Positions 11,263 to 25,227 of a stretch of DNA of 64,000 nt are shown here, in pieces. A program made the translations under genes and the position numbers. Below the pieces are notes generated by a model. It was not told the DNA's origin and did no database searches. It saw only the letters and a list, made by a program, of their open reading frames with translations. This DNA is from Sabethes cyaneus (taxonomy: Eukaryota; Arthropoda; Insecta; Diptera; Culicidae). The DNA lies in the NCBI RefSeq assembly GCF_943734655.1, contig NC_071355.1, positions 54,026,949 to 54,090,948 on the forward strand. Direction: 5' to 3'. Positions within the stretch are counted from its first letter, which is position 1; each line of letters begins with the position of its first letter.

Positions 11263-11640
11263 ACTATTGGGGGATGTAAAAAAATCGGTCGTAAAAAAAG
11301 TGGACGTTAATTAAAATTTTGGACGTAAAACGAGAGGACGTCAATTCAAATTTTGGACGTGAAACAAGAGGCCGTCAATTCAAATTTTGGACGTAAAACG
11401 AGAGGACGTTAATTCAAATTTTGGATGTAAAACGAGAGAACGTTAATTCAAATTTTGGACGTAAAATGAGAGAACGCTAATTCAAATTTGGACGTAAAAA
11501 AGTGGACGTTAATTCAAATTTTTGGACGTAAAACGAGAGGAAGTTAACTCAAATTTCGGACGTAAAAAAGGTGACGTTAAACGAAATCACGTAAAATGAA
11601 TGGACGTAAAACGAGACACCTTAATTCACCTAAATTCACG
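11262..11640. repeat. 34-bp tandem repeat array
   Basis: Roughly ten copies of a unit close to GGACGTTAATTCAAATTTTG plus GACGTAAAACGAGA, about 34 bp each, with point changes and a few truncated units. The core GGACGTAAAACGAGAGGACG recurs regularly. There are no unique spacers between units, so this is a minisatellite and not a CRISPR array. Confidence 0.9.
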
Positions 11641-11782
11641 CTAGAATTTAAAAACTAGATCAATGGAAGTCACATCAACAAGATGGTTACATCTGGACAA
11701 GTTTCGGGGACTTCCAGGAACACCCAGAGAAGTAGCCCGTTTCGTCCATGAATCACACTAGAATACAAAAACTAGATCAATG
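11641..11782. repeat. Short direct duplication
   Basis: A 25-base sequence (CTAGAATTTAAAAACTAGAT...) at 11641-11665 recurs at 11758-11782 with two changes. It lies between the 34-bp array and the purine-rich tract. Confidence 0.7.
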
Positions 11783-11814
11783 AAAGCTAAACCTGCTATT
11801 TGGGGTCATGTTGG

Positions 11815-12340
11815 TCATAAAAGGCGATAAAAACATGAGTAAAATACTAAGAAAAGACAACGAAGAAACGAAAATTCGATGAAAGTTTGACGAAAGAGGT
11901 CAAAAATGTGACGGAATTAAGATGAAAATACAATGTACGCCAACAAAAAATAAAAAACATGACAAAAAACGACAAAAGAAACGTTTACAAACCGTCAAAT
12001 AGAATTGTGAAGAAGACAACGAAAAGATAACGAAGATGACAAAATGTCAATAAAGACACTAAAACAGTACCAAATAAGACGACATAAAATGATAATAAAC
12101 TGTCGAAAAATGCCACCCAAAAACAGAAAAAAAAGACATCAAAAAGGCAGCGAAAAGTCGTCGAAAAGACAACCATAAGATGGCGAAAGGACAATGAAAG
12201 AACTATGAAAAGACAGTAAACACATGACAAAAAGTAAAGATAACAGGTAAAGGTAAGAGATGACGAAAAATTTAAGATGAAAGGAGGAAAAGAAAGACGA
12301 ATGATGAAAGATCAAGAACGAAAGTCGAGAGTAAGCACTC
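11815..12340. repeat. Purine-rich degenerate GACRAAAG repeat tract
   Basis: About 500 bases built from loosely repeated words such as GACAAAA, GACGAAA and GAAAAGACAACG, with no fixed period. The same style of sequence returns at 54960-55190. The pyrimidine-rich tract at 40.7-44.9 kb is similar in style on the other strand. The open frames seen on its reverse strand (Phe-, Ser- and Leu-rich) are composition artefacts. Confidence 0.75.
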
Positions 12341-13073
12341 GTGAAAAATCTCGGATGTATCATGAACTAATTTGTTCCAATAAAAAGTGTTAATTTCCTT
12401 CAAATACAATCAAGAACTATACTTAGCAAACCAGGCTTATCCCTTGCTTTAAAAATAATCTCAATTATCAACGTTTTACTGGCAAAGCTCAGAAAACGAA
12501 TTGATCTGCTCTCTTTCTCAGTCGGATGTTACCTTCTTCGGTGCTTTTCTGTGCCCCCGAATGAACGTCAGTTTTGTTTCATCATTCTTTTTCTGTCGGA
12601 ACACTACCGAATGCATGCTCTCAAGGTCACTGAGCGAGTCGTTGCAGTCCAAATAGGTTGCCTGTTCGATATTCTTTGTTTTTGGCAATCGGAGCAAATA
12701 GTCTCTAGTCTCCAGTGTGTAAAAATAGCTCTGCTTGTAGTTGTGCTCTAGTAGTGCAAGGTTCGTGGTTGTGAGAGAAAACCGTATCATTCGGAGGCAG
12801 AGCAAACGGTTAAACAGAAAACGAAAACTCTTTGTCACTGTGAGAAGCAAATTACTCTTTTTATAGTTAAGATGAGCAAAAACAAGCCTGTAGTAAACAA
12901 ATGCGATAAAGATTGATCACTCGAGTAGGCAAATGAAGCGGCGTATAAAAGAAATTAACTGACATTTAAACTAAAATTTGATATAATTTCGCTTCTTTCT
13001 TAATTTTGAAATAAAATTATAACAAAAAACTACGAATTTTTCTTCAGTAATAAACTTGGAGCTATCGACTGTT
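12341..13073. other. Non-coding stretch
   Basis: AT-rich, with overlapping short open frames on both strands at 12518-12850. No domain, repeat boundary or splice-bounded exon is recognised. Confidence 0.4.
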
Positions 13074-13306
13074 GAAGATTCACGAATTTTATTTTTTCGG
13101 CAGGACAGTCACTTTATCTTTTCTATGCCCATCATTTCGATGTATTTGACATCTTTTTCAAGGGGTTCTACAACATGGAAACATTATTAACATATAATTT
13201 TTACATACAACAATTAACATCATACAGAACCACGTATCGTCTTTTGTCTGGTGGCTTCTGCTGAAGGCTTAAACTAGTCACATCAATTCGCAATACTAGC
13301 ATTAAC
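13074..13306 (-). repeat. Dispersed repeat with stem-loop/CGAAA motif, copy 1
   Basis: This segment is the reverse complement of 59165-59355: both contain CAGACAAAAGAC, CCCCTTGAAAAAGATGTC and, near an end, a CGGCWGGACAGTCA-type block. Copy 1 carries about 60 extra bases (roughly 13168-13228) between the AACCCC and ACCACGTATCG parts, so one copy has gained or lost sequence. The stem-loop lies at 13139-13153 on the reverse strand (GATGT, loop CAAAT, ACATC). Confidence 0.8.
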
Positions 13307-13663
13307 AGAGCTTAAAATATAATTTTGTTATTAAAATGATTTACTTTCATCAGTAAACCCTGGAAACGCTGGTAAGAACCCCTGTTTTCAGGAGCTAAGC
13401 CGCGATGCGAACTCAAACCACCGAGGACAGTGCCTACCATATGGCGATGAAAAGGAAATAGGGTGCATCGACTCCGCAGGAAACCTGCCCATAGAAGCTA
13501 AAAATCATCGTGAAAGGGTTATTCCCGCAGCATGATCCAGCGTCGTGACCTCTGACCCCGTACGATAAAACTAAGGACTCTCTCACTCCTGTCACGAATG
13601 AATTTGCCAGGTGTAAAAGAGTAAAGAATAAAGAGTAAGGACAAAGACAAAGTCTGAGATAGA

Positions 13664-14490
13664 TATTCAGTGAGTAATTCTCGCTGAAACGGGGCCACTA
13701 CTGACACGAGGTTTTCGAATATTGGAACTTTTGCGCTTAATTGGTTGAAAATGATTAAAAAATAAGAATTACACTTTTGACCTCGAAATAGTGGACCCCT
13801 CGTTTGCCAAGGGGCCTAACATGTTCAAAAAGAGTTGAATTTTGAACAAACCTTGAGATGAGATACAACTAACAAATGGACCGGTTCTGTAAAGAAGAAG
13901 AATAGAGCTTTCAAATGGAGTAAAAAAATGTTTGGCGGCCATCTTTGATTTCATCTTTGATAAATTCCATATTGGATTTTATCAAAAAATCGCCGTTTTC
14001 TCGATGAGCCCCCAACCGATTTTCATTTTTAAACCACCATTGGAAAGCTGAGGAAAAGTGCTACAAGAATTTTAAGCATTTTTTCTCAGCTTTCCAATGG
14101 TGGTCTTGAAATTAAAACCGGTTGGGAGGATCATGGCGAAAACGGCGATTTTTGGATAAAATCCAATATGACGGCCAAATCCAAGATGGACGCCGTTTTT
14201 TTCACTTTATTTATAAGCCCTATCTCTCCTTTTTACATAACCGTGTCGTTTGTAGTTTGTTTTATAGCAAATTTTGGAAATGTCACATGATATAGATTCA
14301 AGGTTTGCTCAAAATTCAACTTTTTTTGAACCTGTTAAACCCATTGGCGTACAAGGAGTCTAGTATTTCGAGGTATCAAAAGTGTAATTCTTATTTTTTA
14401 ACCATTTTCAACCAATTAAGCGCAAAAGTTCCAATATTTGAAAACCTCATGTCAGTAGTGACCCCGTTTCAGCGAGAAATACTCAGTAAA
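13664..14490. mobile_element. Foldback element with ~400-bp arms
   Basis: The left half matches the reverse complement of the right half nearly throughout. Examples are 13681-13707 (TCGCTGAAACGGGGCCACTA) against 14451-14475, and ATTACACTTTTGACCTCGAA against TTCGAGGTATCAAAAGTGTA. The centre pairs 14033-14052 (ACCACCATTGGAAAGCTGAG) with 14085-14104 around a 32-base loop. Arms differ by scattered changes and small gaps, so the element is old. No coding capacity is evident. A clear target duplication was not found. Confidence 0.8.
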
Positions 14491-14849
14491 GTTGGTTATT
14501 TTAGTAGGTTCTATAACATTTCTGAAGAACAAAATTTTTTTAAAGTATTTCAGAAAACTGAAGTCGCAAAGCTTGTCCTTAACATCGTCGGGTTTCTCCT
14601 GTATCATTTGCTTCCATTAAAGCTTACTTAGAGCTTACTTTTGAACCTTTATCACGACTGCATGCCAAGATCGTCTAAATCGGTTCAATTGTTTTAAAGA
14701 AACATTAGATACAATATTTTTTCCTTTTTCTTATTAAATTCTTGAGAAAAAGAAAATAAAACTAAGAAAATATTTGCCTACGGTGTGAGTAGTCAAATTA
14801 TAATCAATGTTTAGACTTGTATAACTTTGTGAAGATTTTGTAAATCAAT

Positions 14850-14895
14850 AGATGTCCTGAGGATGAAGGCATACCCTTCGAAACGTCGACTTTAA
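14850..14895 (+). other. Stem-loop/CGAAAC motif (CTGAGGA form)
   Basis: CCTGAGGAT is followed by a stem GAAGG (14865-14869), loop CATAC and CCTTC (14875-14879), then GAAACGTCGAC. It is the third stem version of the motif at 13.1, 38.5 and 59.3 kb. It retains a CTGAGGA box that resembles the hammerhead ribozyme core, but with one extra base before the stem. Confidence 0.6.
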
Positions 14896-15082
14896 ATGAA
14901 AAAAAATTAATATTTTCGAACGAGACCCGTGACCGTTACCAAGAGCCAGTACCATGTATTAAACAAAACAAACCGCCGTTTTTATTATCGTCGTAAATTC
15001 TTAAATTCAATAGACTAATCTCAAGTTTTTTAGTCTTGACCTTGAAATGAGGTCATACATATATTAATATTTTTTTTTTTTT

Positions 15083-15366
15083 GAAACGATGGTTCTACAA
15101 TTGATGAAGGGACGGTAGGGGAAAGAAATGAAAATTTTTAGTGAAGGAGGGGAAGAGCGGAAAGGAAGGGGGGGGTATTGGTAGCTATGCTTGACAAGTA
15201 GTCATTTTGACTCCAGCATTGGACAAAAGGTAGGAGTCAAAATGACTACTTGTCAAGCATAGCTACCAATACCCCCCCCCCTTCCTTTCCGCTCTTCCCC
15301 TCCTTCACTAAAAATTTTCATTTCTTTCCCCTACCGTCCCTTCATCAATTGTAGAACCATCGTTTC
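15083..15366. repeat. Near-perfect 284-bp palindrome
   Basis: The left arm 15083-15214 equals the reverse complement of 15233-15366, except that the G run has 8 bases on one side and 10 on the other. The spacer is 18 bases (AGCATTGGACAAAAGGTA). A third, clearly diverged copy of one arm plus spacer lies at 25476-25660. Identical arms beside a diverged relative point to a recent inverted duplication or arm-to-arm correction. Confidence 0.95.
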
Positions 15367-17899
15367 TTAAATTCAATTAAAATCAAGTACCCTTTCCTTG
15401 AAAAAGAATCAAACTGCACAGTGTATGAGCAACCCGGTGAAGTTTTAATTGGAAATGGTTCAGCTCAAACCTGTGATCAATAGTGATGCAACCTTGTAAA
15501 AGAAAACTAACCGAAAATCATAAATTCCTGCATTCTAAAACAGATTTTGATTCTAGTTTGCTTCAAATACATTCTCATCTCATCTGGTTTTGTTTAATTT
15601 TTGTTCCATTTACATCTCAATGATGTTTAAACCTGATCCGAAACAGTGTTCCATAAATTTGACATTTTAGTGCTGGCTTACAATTTCGTTTATTGTAATA
15701 ACAAAAACAATTAATACAACAACTGCATATAATATAAATCGTGGTAAATCTAGCTTCAAATACATGGACAGTAAAAAATTTTATTAACGTTTGGCACATT
15801 TTTTCCGGATCGGGGTGGGCAATGAGAAGAACTTTCCCAAGTCCATATTTCGCTTGGACAATTTTCGTTCATTGACGAGTTTAAACTCAACAATTACCTA
15901 CTTCCTGCGTCGAAGTACTGCAATTAATTTTTACTATTTCGTATTGCCATCAGACAGCCCAGATTCTGGAGTGTCAATTTTCGAATCGAAATGATAAAAT
16001 CTTCTTTTTTTTCAATCAATGATCCGCCTCGTTGCCGTCGCGGCGTCTGGTTGATACGAATAATGTCATTTGATGAGCTCGTCAAATAGTGACGAAACGC
16101 AATAGCTCGCGCATTGATGACTTTGATGTATCAATGTTCTCCAGCAGTGCATCCGATGCGGCGATTTTCATTTTTATTTTAATTGCCCCACAGCAGGCAT
16201 TAATTTGAGCTTTACTACTTTTGATCATCGCTTCCACCATAGCTTTTTGCTTTTTTTTGGTTTATTTAAGCTCTCATACCAGCCAGCGCGTTGATATGTA
16301 ATTCCCTGATTTACTTGAAATGTGGAATCATGCAAATTTATTATGTTACTAATTTATTCAATAAATATCAATATTTTTTAGTAAACGATTTGTATAATTT
16401 TAGCCCTCGGTTTTCCAAAGTTTAATTTCTTTTTTATATTAAACTGAATTTTACAACTCAAATCCAACAATTCAAAATCGATCGTAGGTCAACATCATCT
16501 ACAGCCCACTTCAAACGTCGGTACTTGCAAAAGTGTCACACCGGGAATCACTCTTAAAATATGGCTATTTCATTCGGCAATCATATTTCATACTTCGCTT
16601 TCCCTTCGACCCTTCAGACCTACTATCTATCAGCGCGGTCAGGGTAACAGCTTCGACCGCATGTGGTCAATGATGCAGGCTCAAACAGAGCAGTCGGTGC
16701 ACACGGGATCAGGTGCTATGCAGGCAGACACGAGGCAGGAGATTCATATGCGGAATGTATTTAAGATCATGTAACGACGATAAATCTTTGGCAGTTCGAT
16801 TGATTTATCACAGAAATGCAGGATGACTGTGACCCAGTTCCTGTAACGGTTCTGATGCTGCACTTTTTAGCAGCAACCGCAAGAGATTACCTCACACTTG
16901 GTCAGAAATCTCAATAGAATTTAATAACAATACTAGCGAATATGTAGCGACCTGTCAAATAGACGCATCTGATCAGCCAACACGATGAGATAAACCGACA
17001 AGACAGCCCTTTACCGCTCTGGTATTGTTCCGCTATTATTTCAGTCAATTGAATTCAAATGAAATCCTCGCACATAAAACCGTCCATCAAACCCGATGGC
17101 GCTGCCGTGTTCAATAAAATGAAAGAAATTAACCATCAACAGCGCTTATCGGCGCCGTTCAATTTAATTGAAAATATTTAATAAACGAATGTACACATTC
17201 AATTAAAAACGAGTGCAAATAAATAACGCCGACGTGATGCAATTATTATTCCTATTTTCAATGGGACGCGGTCAGTTAATTTATATTGCGACTTACCGCC
17301 GCCATTCGAACCGGGTAGCGGCCCCCCCGCCGGGACACTGCGCAGACACTGACGTTTTCAACTGACTGTCCTCCGCATAGGCATAATTTGATTTGTCCTT
17401 TGCACCACTCGATGTGTAAAGTGGCCAACAGACGTGTCCAGAATAGGCGGGATATGTGTATTTTTTCTCCCTCTCTTTGAATCCAATGGGACATTGAATA
17501 CGTTGGGATTTTAATATTTCAGATGAAACTACTAGATTTATGTTTTGTTTGAATAAATTAGTGAATATGCTAGACAGTCAGTCGACAATTTTTTCAAATA
17601 CGTATCGTTGGTTCCGTGCTAAAACAGATTCTGATTTAAATTTTCTTCTGAACGTTTATTATTGGTGGAACCTAAATGGCTCTTAAATCATAACACAGAA
17701 TACGTTTACATTATTTTAGGTAGGTACCTTAAGGGTAAATATTCTTCCTAAAACCACAAATTAAATCCGTTCCAAACATTTCAAAATGGCTTCATTAATG
17801 TAACTTTTTTGCTAACGAACCGAATACCCTCTCAGCATACTCTGCCCCGATTAACTTCCATTATGAACCTTATCACCATCTTTTACTTTTACTTCCCAG
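15367..17899. other. Intronic DNA upstream of the transmembrane exon
   Basis: About 2.5 kb with no transposon protein similarity and no obvious repeat boundaries. It is presumed intron of the surface-receptor gene. An acceptor-like pyrimidine stretch precedes an open run of about 50 codons at 16620-16773 (reading QRGQGNSFDRMWSMMQ), but no good donor follows. The polypyrimidine tract and TTTACTTCCCAG acceptor of the next exon lie at its right end. Confidence 0.5.
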
Positions 17900-18169
17900 G
17901 TCCGCACGCCGAGTTCGAACTGTCGCCGGCACTATCGATCGCCATATTTATTGGCATTCTAATGGCGATAATCTGCATAGTAATCGCCGTGGCCGCAGCC
18001 GTCAAACTGCGCACCAGTCAGACGTCCAAGGCGCACCACACCGGCGGTGGCGGTGTGCTCGGCAAACGGCCCGGTAATCTGCCAATTAAGGAGAAAATCT
18101 CGTTACCGCTTAGCCAGTCGGAGGACATGTACGACGAGAAAAATCCGGACGTGGTGCCCACGAACGAAG
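17900..18169 (+). CDS. Exon: transmembrane and tail of an adhesion-type receptor (sidestep-like?)
   Basis: An internal exon bounded by an acceptor (pyrimidine-rich, ending CTTCCCAG at 17899) and a donor (GAAG then GTAGGT from 18170). It encodes about 90 residues. A short extracellular stretch (HAEFELSPAL) leads into a hydrophobic helix of about 23 residues (IAIFIGILMAIICIVIAVAA). A basic stop-transfer KLRTSQTSKAHH and a Gly-rich, polar cytoplasmic segment ending YDEKNPDVVPTNE follow. The arrangement is that of the membrane-proximal exon of a single-pass type I surface protein. An immunoglobulin-superfamily axon-guidance receptor of the sidestep group is my best guess from the tail style, but no Ig domain lies in the window to prove it. 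The exon ends one base into a codon. An alternative donor (GTAAGC at 18174) would run into a different phase. Confidence 0.8.
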
Positions 18170-20897
<2,728 letters not shown>

Positions 20898-21229
20898 CAC
20901 ACTTTAATAGATTGTTGAGTGTTGAATTACTATTTGAAAGCTGCACGATTTCATACATAATGCATAGCATACTAGATTACCGAGTGCGATGAATACGGTC
21001 TGACGCGTATAGAAAACAACAACGAAACAGATTTCCCGGACCTTTTTAGGACGTTTCAAAAAACGATTGCAACATCAAAATGTATTTTTCGGAAGAACTT
21101 GCGGACAGTCTCCTTCGCTATGGCGTCGCTGATTGTTAAGCAACGACATTCTAGCAGCAATATGGTTGAAGATTTTGGGACCGTTGACTACCTAATGCAA
21201 GTGTGCGAACACTCCATCCAGAAGTTCTC

Positions 21230-22340
21230 GTTTTGTTACACAATGATTATCATTCAGGAACTTTGGCGTCAACGCACTATCCTTTCCGAGAAGGAACGCT
21301 GTTTCAACGTGGCTTCGAGGAGAGCAGCATCAGCAAGTGGCGTCAGTGGTTCACCATGAAATTTGGCGGATTGTGAGTAATAATTCCAAGATAAGCATTA
21401 GTCAAAGCGTGCCACACACCCGTGTCACACTGCAAGGTATGGAGGGTGCTGAACGCTCGAGTACTACCACAAGCACCGATTATTTGTGACCTGCCTCTGC
21501 CTCGCTTGGCTGCTTACGCGCGTCCGTTCACTTATATGGGGGTAGACTACTTTGGGCCATATATGATTGTTCTTGGACGTGCGTTGCCACGAAAAACGCT
21601 GGATACTTCTTGTCACTAGTTTAACCATTCGAGCCATCTACTTGCAAATTGTTCACACTATGACTGCCGATACCGAGGAGCAAGCAAATAACTCAAAGGA
21701 GCTATAGCAAATTTGAATTCCTCGTGTCTTGCAGCAAAGTTTACCTCGTCTCATACTTCGTGGAATCCCTCCTACCTCACCACATTTGGGCGGAGTGTGG
21801 GAGAGTCTCGTGAGAAACGGTCAAGCAAAACTTCGTAAAGCTGAAATTTGATAAAACACTATCGCTAAGTTCTCGAAAATATGCTAGCAGCAGCGGAAAA
21901 CATCGTAAAATACCGCCCGTACTATCCCTCTCGATAACGACCAGTCACCAGTACTAACCGCCAACAATTTTCTGCTGAGAGCATGCAACGGATAACGATT
22001 CTGGGTTCCATTTCACGATAGCTCGGAAGTACTTAAGAACTGCTGGAAACTATCGCAAAGATTAGCCAATCGATTTTGGAAGCTGTGGCTCCGAGACTAT
22101 CTTCCGTCAATCACGCACCATACGAAATGGTTTAAAAGAGATCAAGCCCATCAGCATCAATGACATCATGATTAACGTGGATCCAAATTTTCCTCAAAAC
22201 ACTTAGCCTAAAGGACGAATTATTGGAATCAAGAAGGGATCGGATGGACAGGTGCGAAGCGCCATCGTGCAAACCTCCAGTGGTTTCTCCGAGCGATCAA
22301 CATTGAAGCTTGCCACGGTCGATGTAGGCGTTGGGGGGAT
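21230..22340 (+). mobile_element. BEL/Pao LTR-retrotransposon integrase remnant
   Basis: In changing frames the sequence follows the BEL/Pao integrase order. A zinc-binding-like HNDYH start (about 21240) comes first. The domain entry LAAYARPFTYMGVDYFGPY (about 21506-21565) carries the first catalytic Asp in VDYFGP. Then come LTIRAIYLQIVHT (about 21621-21660), IPPTSPHLGGVWESLVRN (about 21762-21818, usual core-domain end) and NRFWKLWLRDYLPSI (about 22070-22112). The tail reads KGRIIGIKKGSDGQVRSAIV (about 22208-22270). Many stops and frameshifts; no LTRs, protease or reverse transcriptase found beside it. It is an old partial copy within the intron. Confidence 0.92.
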
Positions 22341-23130
22341 TGTTGGTTGCGCTACTGTACGAGCCCGCTCAATCCCACCCACTACCCAAATTCGACGTCG
22401 AATGCCAAACCCATCCACGCCTTGTGCTCGTTCGGAGGATCGTCTAGCCTAAAGAAAAATATCCATGTCTTGTCATGTTATGTCATGATAAACCAGCTAA
22501 CTAAACTGCTGTGACCGAATCAATCATTGTTACTCAGAAACGTGGATAGGATTCTGTTTAAGGCTTAAAGTAAATTATATAAAGTTTAATATACATTAAA
22601 TCAAATTTACTATTACATAATTTTTAGAAGTGCTTACAAATTGCTATAAACAGTTCACAAACTTTTTAATTTTTCACTGTTAAAGTTTATACTGAAGGTA
22701 ATATTTTTTGGTAAATTAGTGTAGCTAAATATTAAATTTAGATTCCATTTATAGTTGAATAGTGGCTCAAACTGCAATTAATTCGTAGAGTTTTCAAAGA
22801 ATCGAATACAAAATCCATGGCAGGCGGTATAGAATCACAACAAGTAAAACAGTTTATATTACAATGTTTACCCAAATCGTTTACAAAATACTCTTTTGCC
22901 AGGAATTTTGTAATTTTCTATATTCGAACCGTGGAAATAAATTAACAAAATTACGATTCTTTTATACCACCCAACAAGAAGAGAGAACTCCACAATGGGG
23001 AGATTTCTATGACATACCAGAGTATAGATCATCGATTGGAGGAAAACCGGCGGCTTTGATTTTTTTTTATCGAAGAATTTTAGAGACTCAGTCCACTGCA
23101 TCCGCGACGGCAACGGCTCTACATTGGGCT
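22341..23130. other. Intron sequence between two retroelement remnants
   Basis: AT-rich DNA after the BEL/Pao remnant. Overlapping open frames at 22864-23148 and on the reverse strand match nothing known. No repeat boundary was seen apart from the start of the next LINE remnant. Confidence 0.45.
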
Positions 23131-24350
23131 GTTTCCAAGATGGAGTGAGGAGGAGAAGTTACCGGAGCAATGGATGGAAGGAGTGGTTTGTCTTATCTAC
23201 AAAAAGGATGATCGGCTCGACTGCTGCAACTATCGCGGCATAACGCTGGTAAATACCCCCTCCGGCTATCACCAATAGCACAAGGTTTCGCGCGGAATTA
23301 CCAGGCGGGCTTCATGGGGGGTGGGGCGCGGCTACGGACCAGACTTTCACCATCCGACAAATCTAGCAGAAATGTCGGGAGTACAACTTGCTCACGCATC
23401 ACATCCTTATTGATTTCAAAGCAGCATACGATACAGTCGATCGAGACCAGCTATGGGACATAAATCACGAACACGATTTTCCGAATAAACTGACGCGACT
23501 GATCAGAGCTGCATTGGATCGAGTGATGTATTTCGTGCACATCTCGGGACACTATCAAGTCCCTTCGAGACGTGGTGAGGGTTGAGGCAAGATGACGGTT
23601 TATCCTGTATGCTGTTGAACATCGCTCTTGAGGGGGTGATCTGACGGGTGGACATCGAAACGAGTGATACGATTTTTACCAAGGCTCGAACTCTTAGGCG
23701 TCGCAGATAACTTTGATAGCATAGCCAGGAAATTTTAGACCCCCCCCCCCCCCCCCCCCCCCCCGTACGGTTACCGTTGCTGGCAACACACTAGAAGTGG
23801 TAGATAAGTTCGTGTATTTGGGACCGCCGGTAGCCACGGACAGTAACTTTACCCTTCACAAAACGCAATGATCAAGTAGCATACGCCGCCGTGTGAAGCT
23901 GACTATGTACAAAACCCTTATAAGACCAGTGGTTTGTTATGGAATTGAAATCATGACGCTGCCCATGGAGGGCACACGCGCCCTTGCAACGTTCAAGCGG
24001 AAGGTACTGCGGATGATATTTGACGGAGTACAAACTGAATGCGGAGAGTGGCGAAGGCGTATAAATCACGAGCTACATGCACTACTTGGAGGGATTCCGA
24101 TCGTACATCTGGTGAAAGTCGGTAGACTACGGTGGGCCGGACACATCGTAAGGAAGCCGGACGACGTGGCGATTGAGTTGAATGGAAACGAGTAACTGAA
24201 ACAGCACATGCCATGCCGGCTCTAAGCTGTTGATGACGAACGAGAGTGGCATGGGTGCCTTACGGGCAGTAAACGTTTGATAGTACGTCAACCATTGAGC
24301 AAATTGTTAAAAAACTGAAGCTACTAAGATACATCGAACCATAAGCAGAA
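23131..24350 (+). mobile_element. LINE reverse transcriptase remnant
   Basis: Blocks in order: WMEGVVCLIYKKDDRLDCCN then YRGITLVN (about 23171-23251), NYQAGFMGG (about 23299-23325) and HHILIDFKAAYDTVDRDQLW (about 23396-23456, palm Asp). The YADD region is degraded to VADNFDSIAR near 23700. Then LEVVDKFVYLG (about 23790), MYKTLIRPVVCYGIE (about 23905-23950), FKRKVLRMIFDGVQTE and RRINHEL, and VGRLRWAGHIVRKPDD near 24119-24170. A 25-base C run (23740-23764) replaces coding sequence in the middle. Large deletions and several frameshifts; the copy is dead and lacks its endonuclease. Confidence 0.92.
23740..23764. repeat. Poly-C run of 25 bases
   Basis: Uninterrupted C25 on the + strand inside the LINE remnant, just after the degraded YADD block. 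Confidence 0.95.
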
Positions 24351-24574
24351 GTTTGGAAGCCCTGGTTTCCAGGCTCAAAGTGTACGGATTAATGTAGTCC
24401 GAGACACCTCGGCATCGCGACAATTTGTAAAATTGGATTTCGCCTTCCACAGGATTTTATGCAATATCTTAAGTTGATGGAAGCCCTAAGGAAGCTGGGG
24501 AGGTGAGCTTCGTTGGAATGACAGCAGAAGAGCCAGTGTTATTAGGAGACTCAACTTCTGGTTAAATCTGTGAT

Positions 24575-24765
24575 CACCGGGTGCGGCGGTAGTTTAATTG
24601 GAAAAACACTTGGTACCATCCGAGAGAGTGTGGGTTGGAGCTCCAGCTGCCATTGAACGACCTCATTTTGAAATTTCCCACTTTCATCCAGATTATCATT
24701 TTTCTCACGTTCCTTTAGTTTACAATGTTTACGTTGGACCGTGGCTAAATCAGAGACAAGTAAAA
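24575..24765 (+). mobile_element. tRNA-derived SINE, forward copy
   Basis: The head is tRNA-like: TAGTTTAATTGG resembles box A and GGGTTGGAGCTCCA near 24631-24645 resembles box B. The same head, reversed, stands at 24940-25000 and at 49130-49205. The body runs into the tandem TTTCTGTC tract. Confidence 0.65.
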
Positions 24766-24767
24766 TG

Positions 24768-24860
24768 AAAAAAAACTTTCTGTCTTGTAAACTTTTTGTC
24801 GTGTCGACTTTCTGTCGTGCCAATTTTCTCTCTTGGTAACTTTCTGTCTTGCCATCTTTG
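24768..24860. repeat. Short degenerate tandem repeat (TTTCTGTCKTG type)
   Basis: Five or so units of about 16 bases of the form ACTTTCTGTCTTGYMA occur in a row. Unlike the SINE copy at 49 kb, this copy has expanded in this segment. Confidence 0.75.
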
Positions 24861-25003
24861 TGTTTTTTATTTACTCGTATATGACTAAACGCGGTCATGA
24901 CGAAAACTATTTTTTGAAAGGAGTAAAAATGGGGCTAGCACCCACACTCTTTCGGCCGGTACCCGACTGTTTTACTCACTAAACTACTGCCACCCGTTAC
25001 ATT
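24861..25003 (-). mobile_element. tRNA-derived SINE, inverted copy
   Basis: Begins with TTTATTTACTCGTATATGAC and GGTCATGACG, and ends with a reversed tRNA-like head (TTTTACTCACTAAACTACTG). The order matches 48985-49207 in the same orientation, so these are two copies of one SINE. It is inverted relative to the head at 24575. Confidence 0.7.
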
Positions 25004-25227
25004 AGAAAGTCTAATTCCTAATTTTGTTTTATTCGCCCAATTTTATTATTCCCCGTATTCGCACCACACACTTCCTAGGCGACGAGATTATTTTTGTATG
25101 ACTGGTCTTTATTTCTACCGCCGAGAAGATAGACTGTTATCTACTCGGTTAGTGCGGTAGAAACAAGCAGTACGTTGCCGACAGTCGCTTGTGCCCTTGA
25201 GCCTTGTGATTAAAACCAGCACCATGC

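Noticed and set aside
11262..11640. Array resembling a CRISPR
   Set aside because: Units are contiguous without unique spacers, and the genome is eukaryotic.
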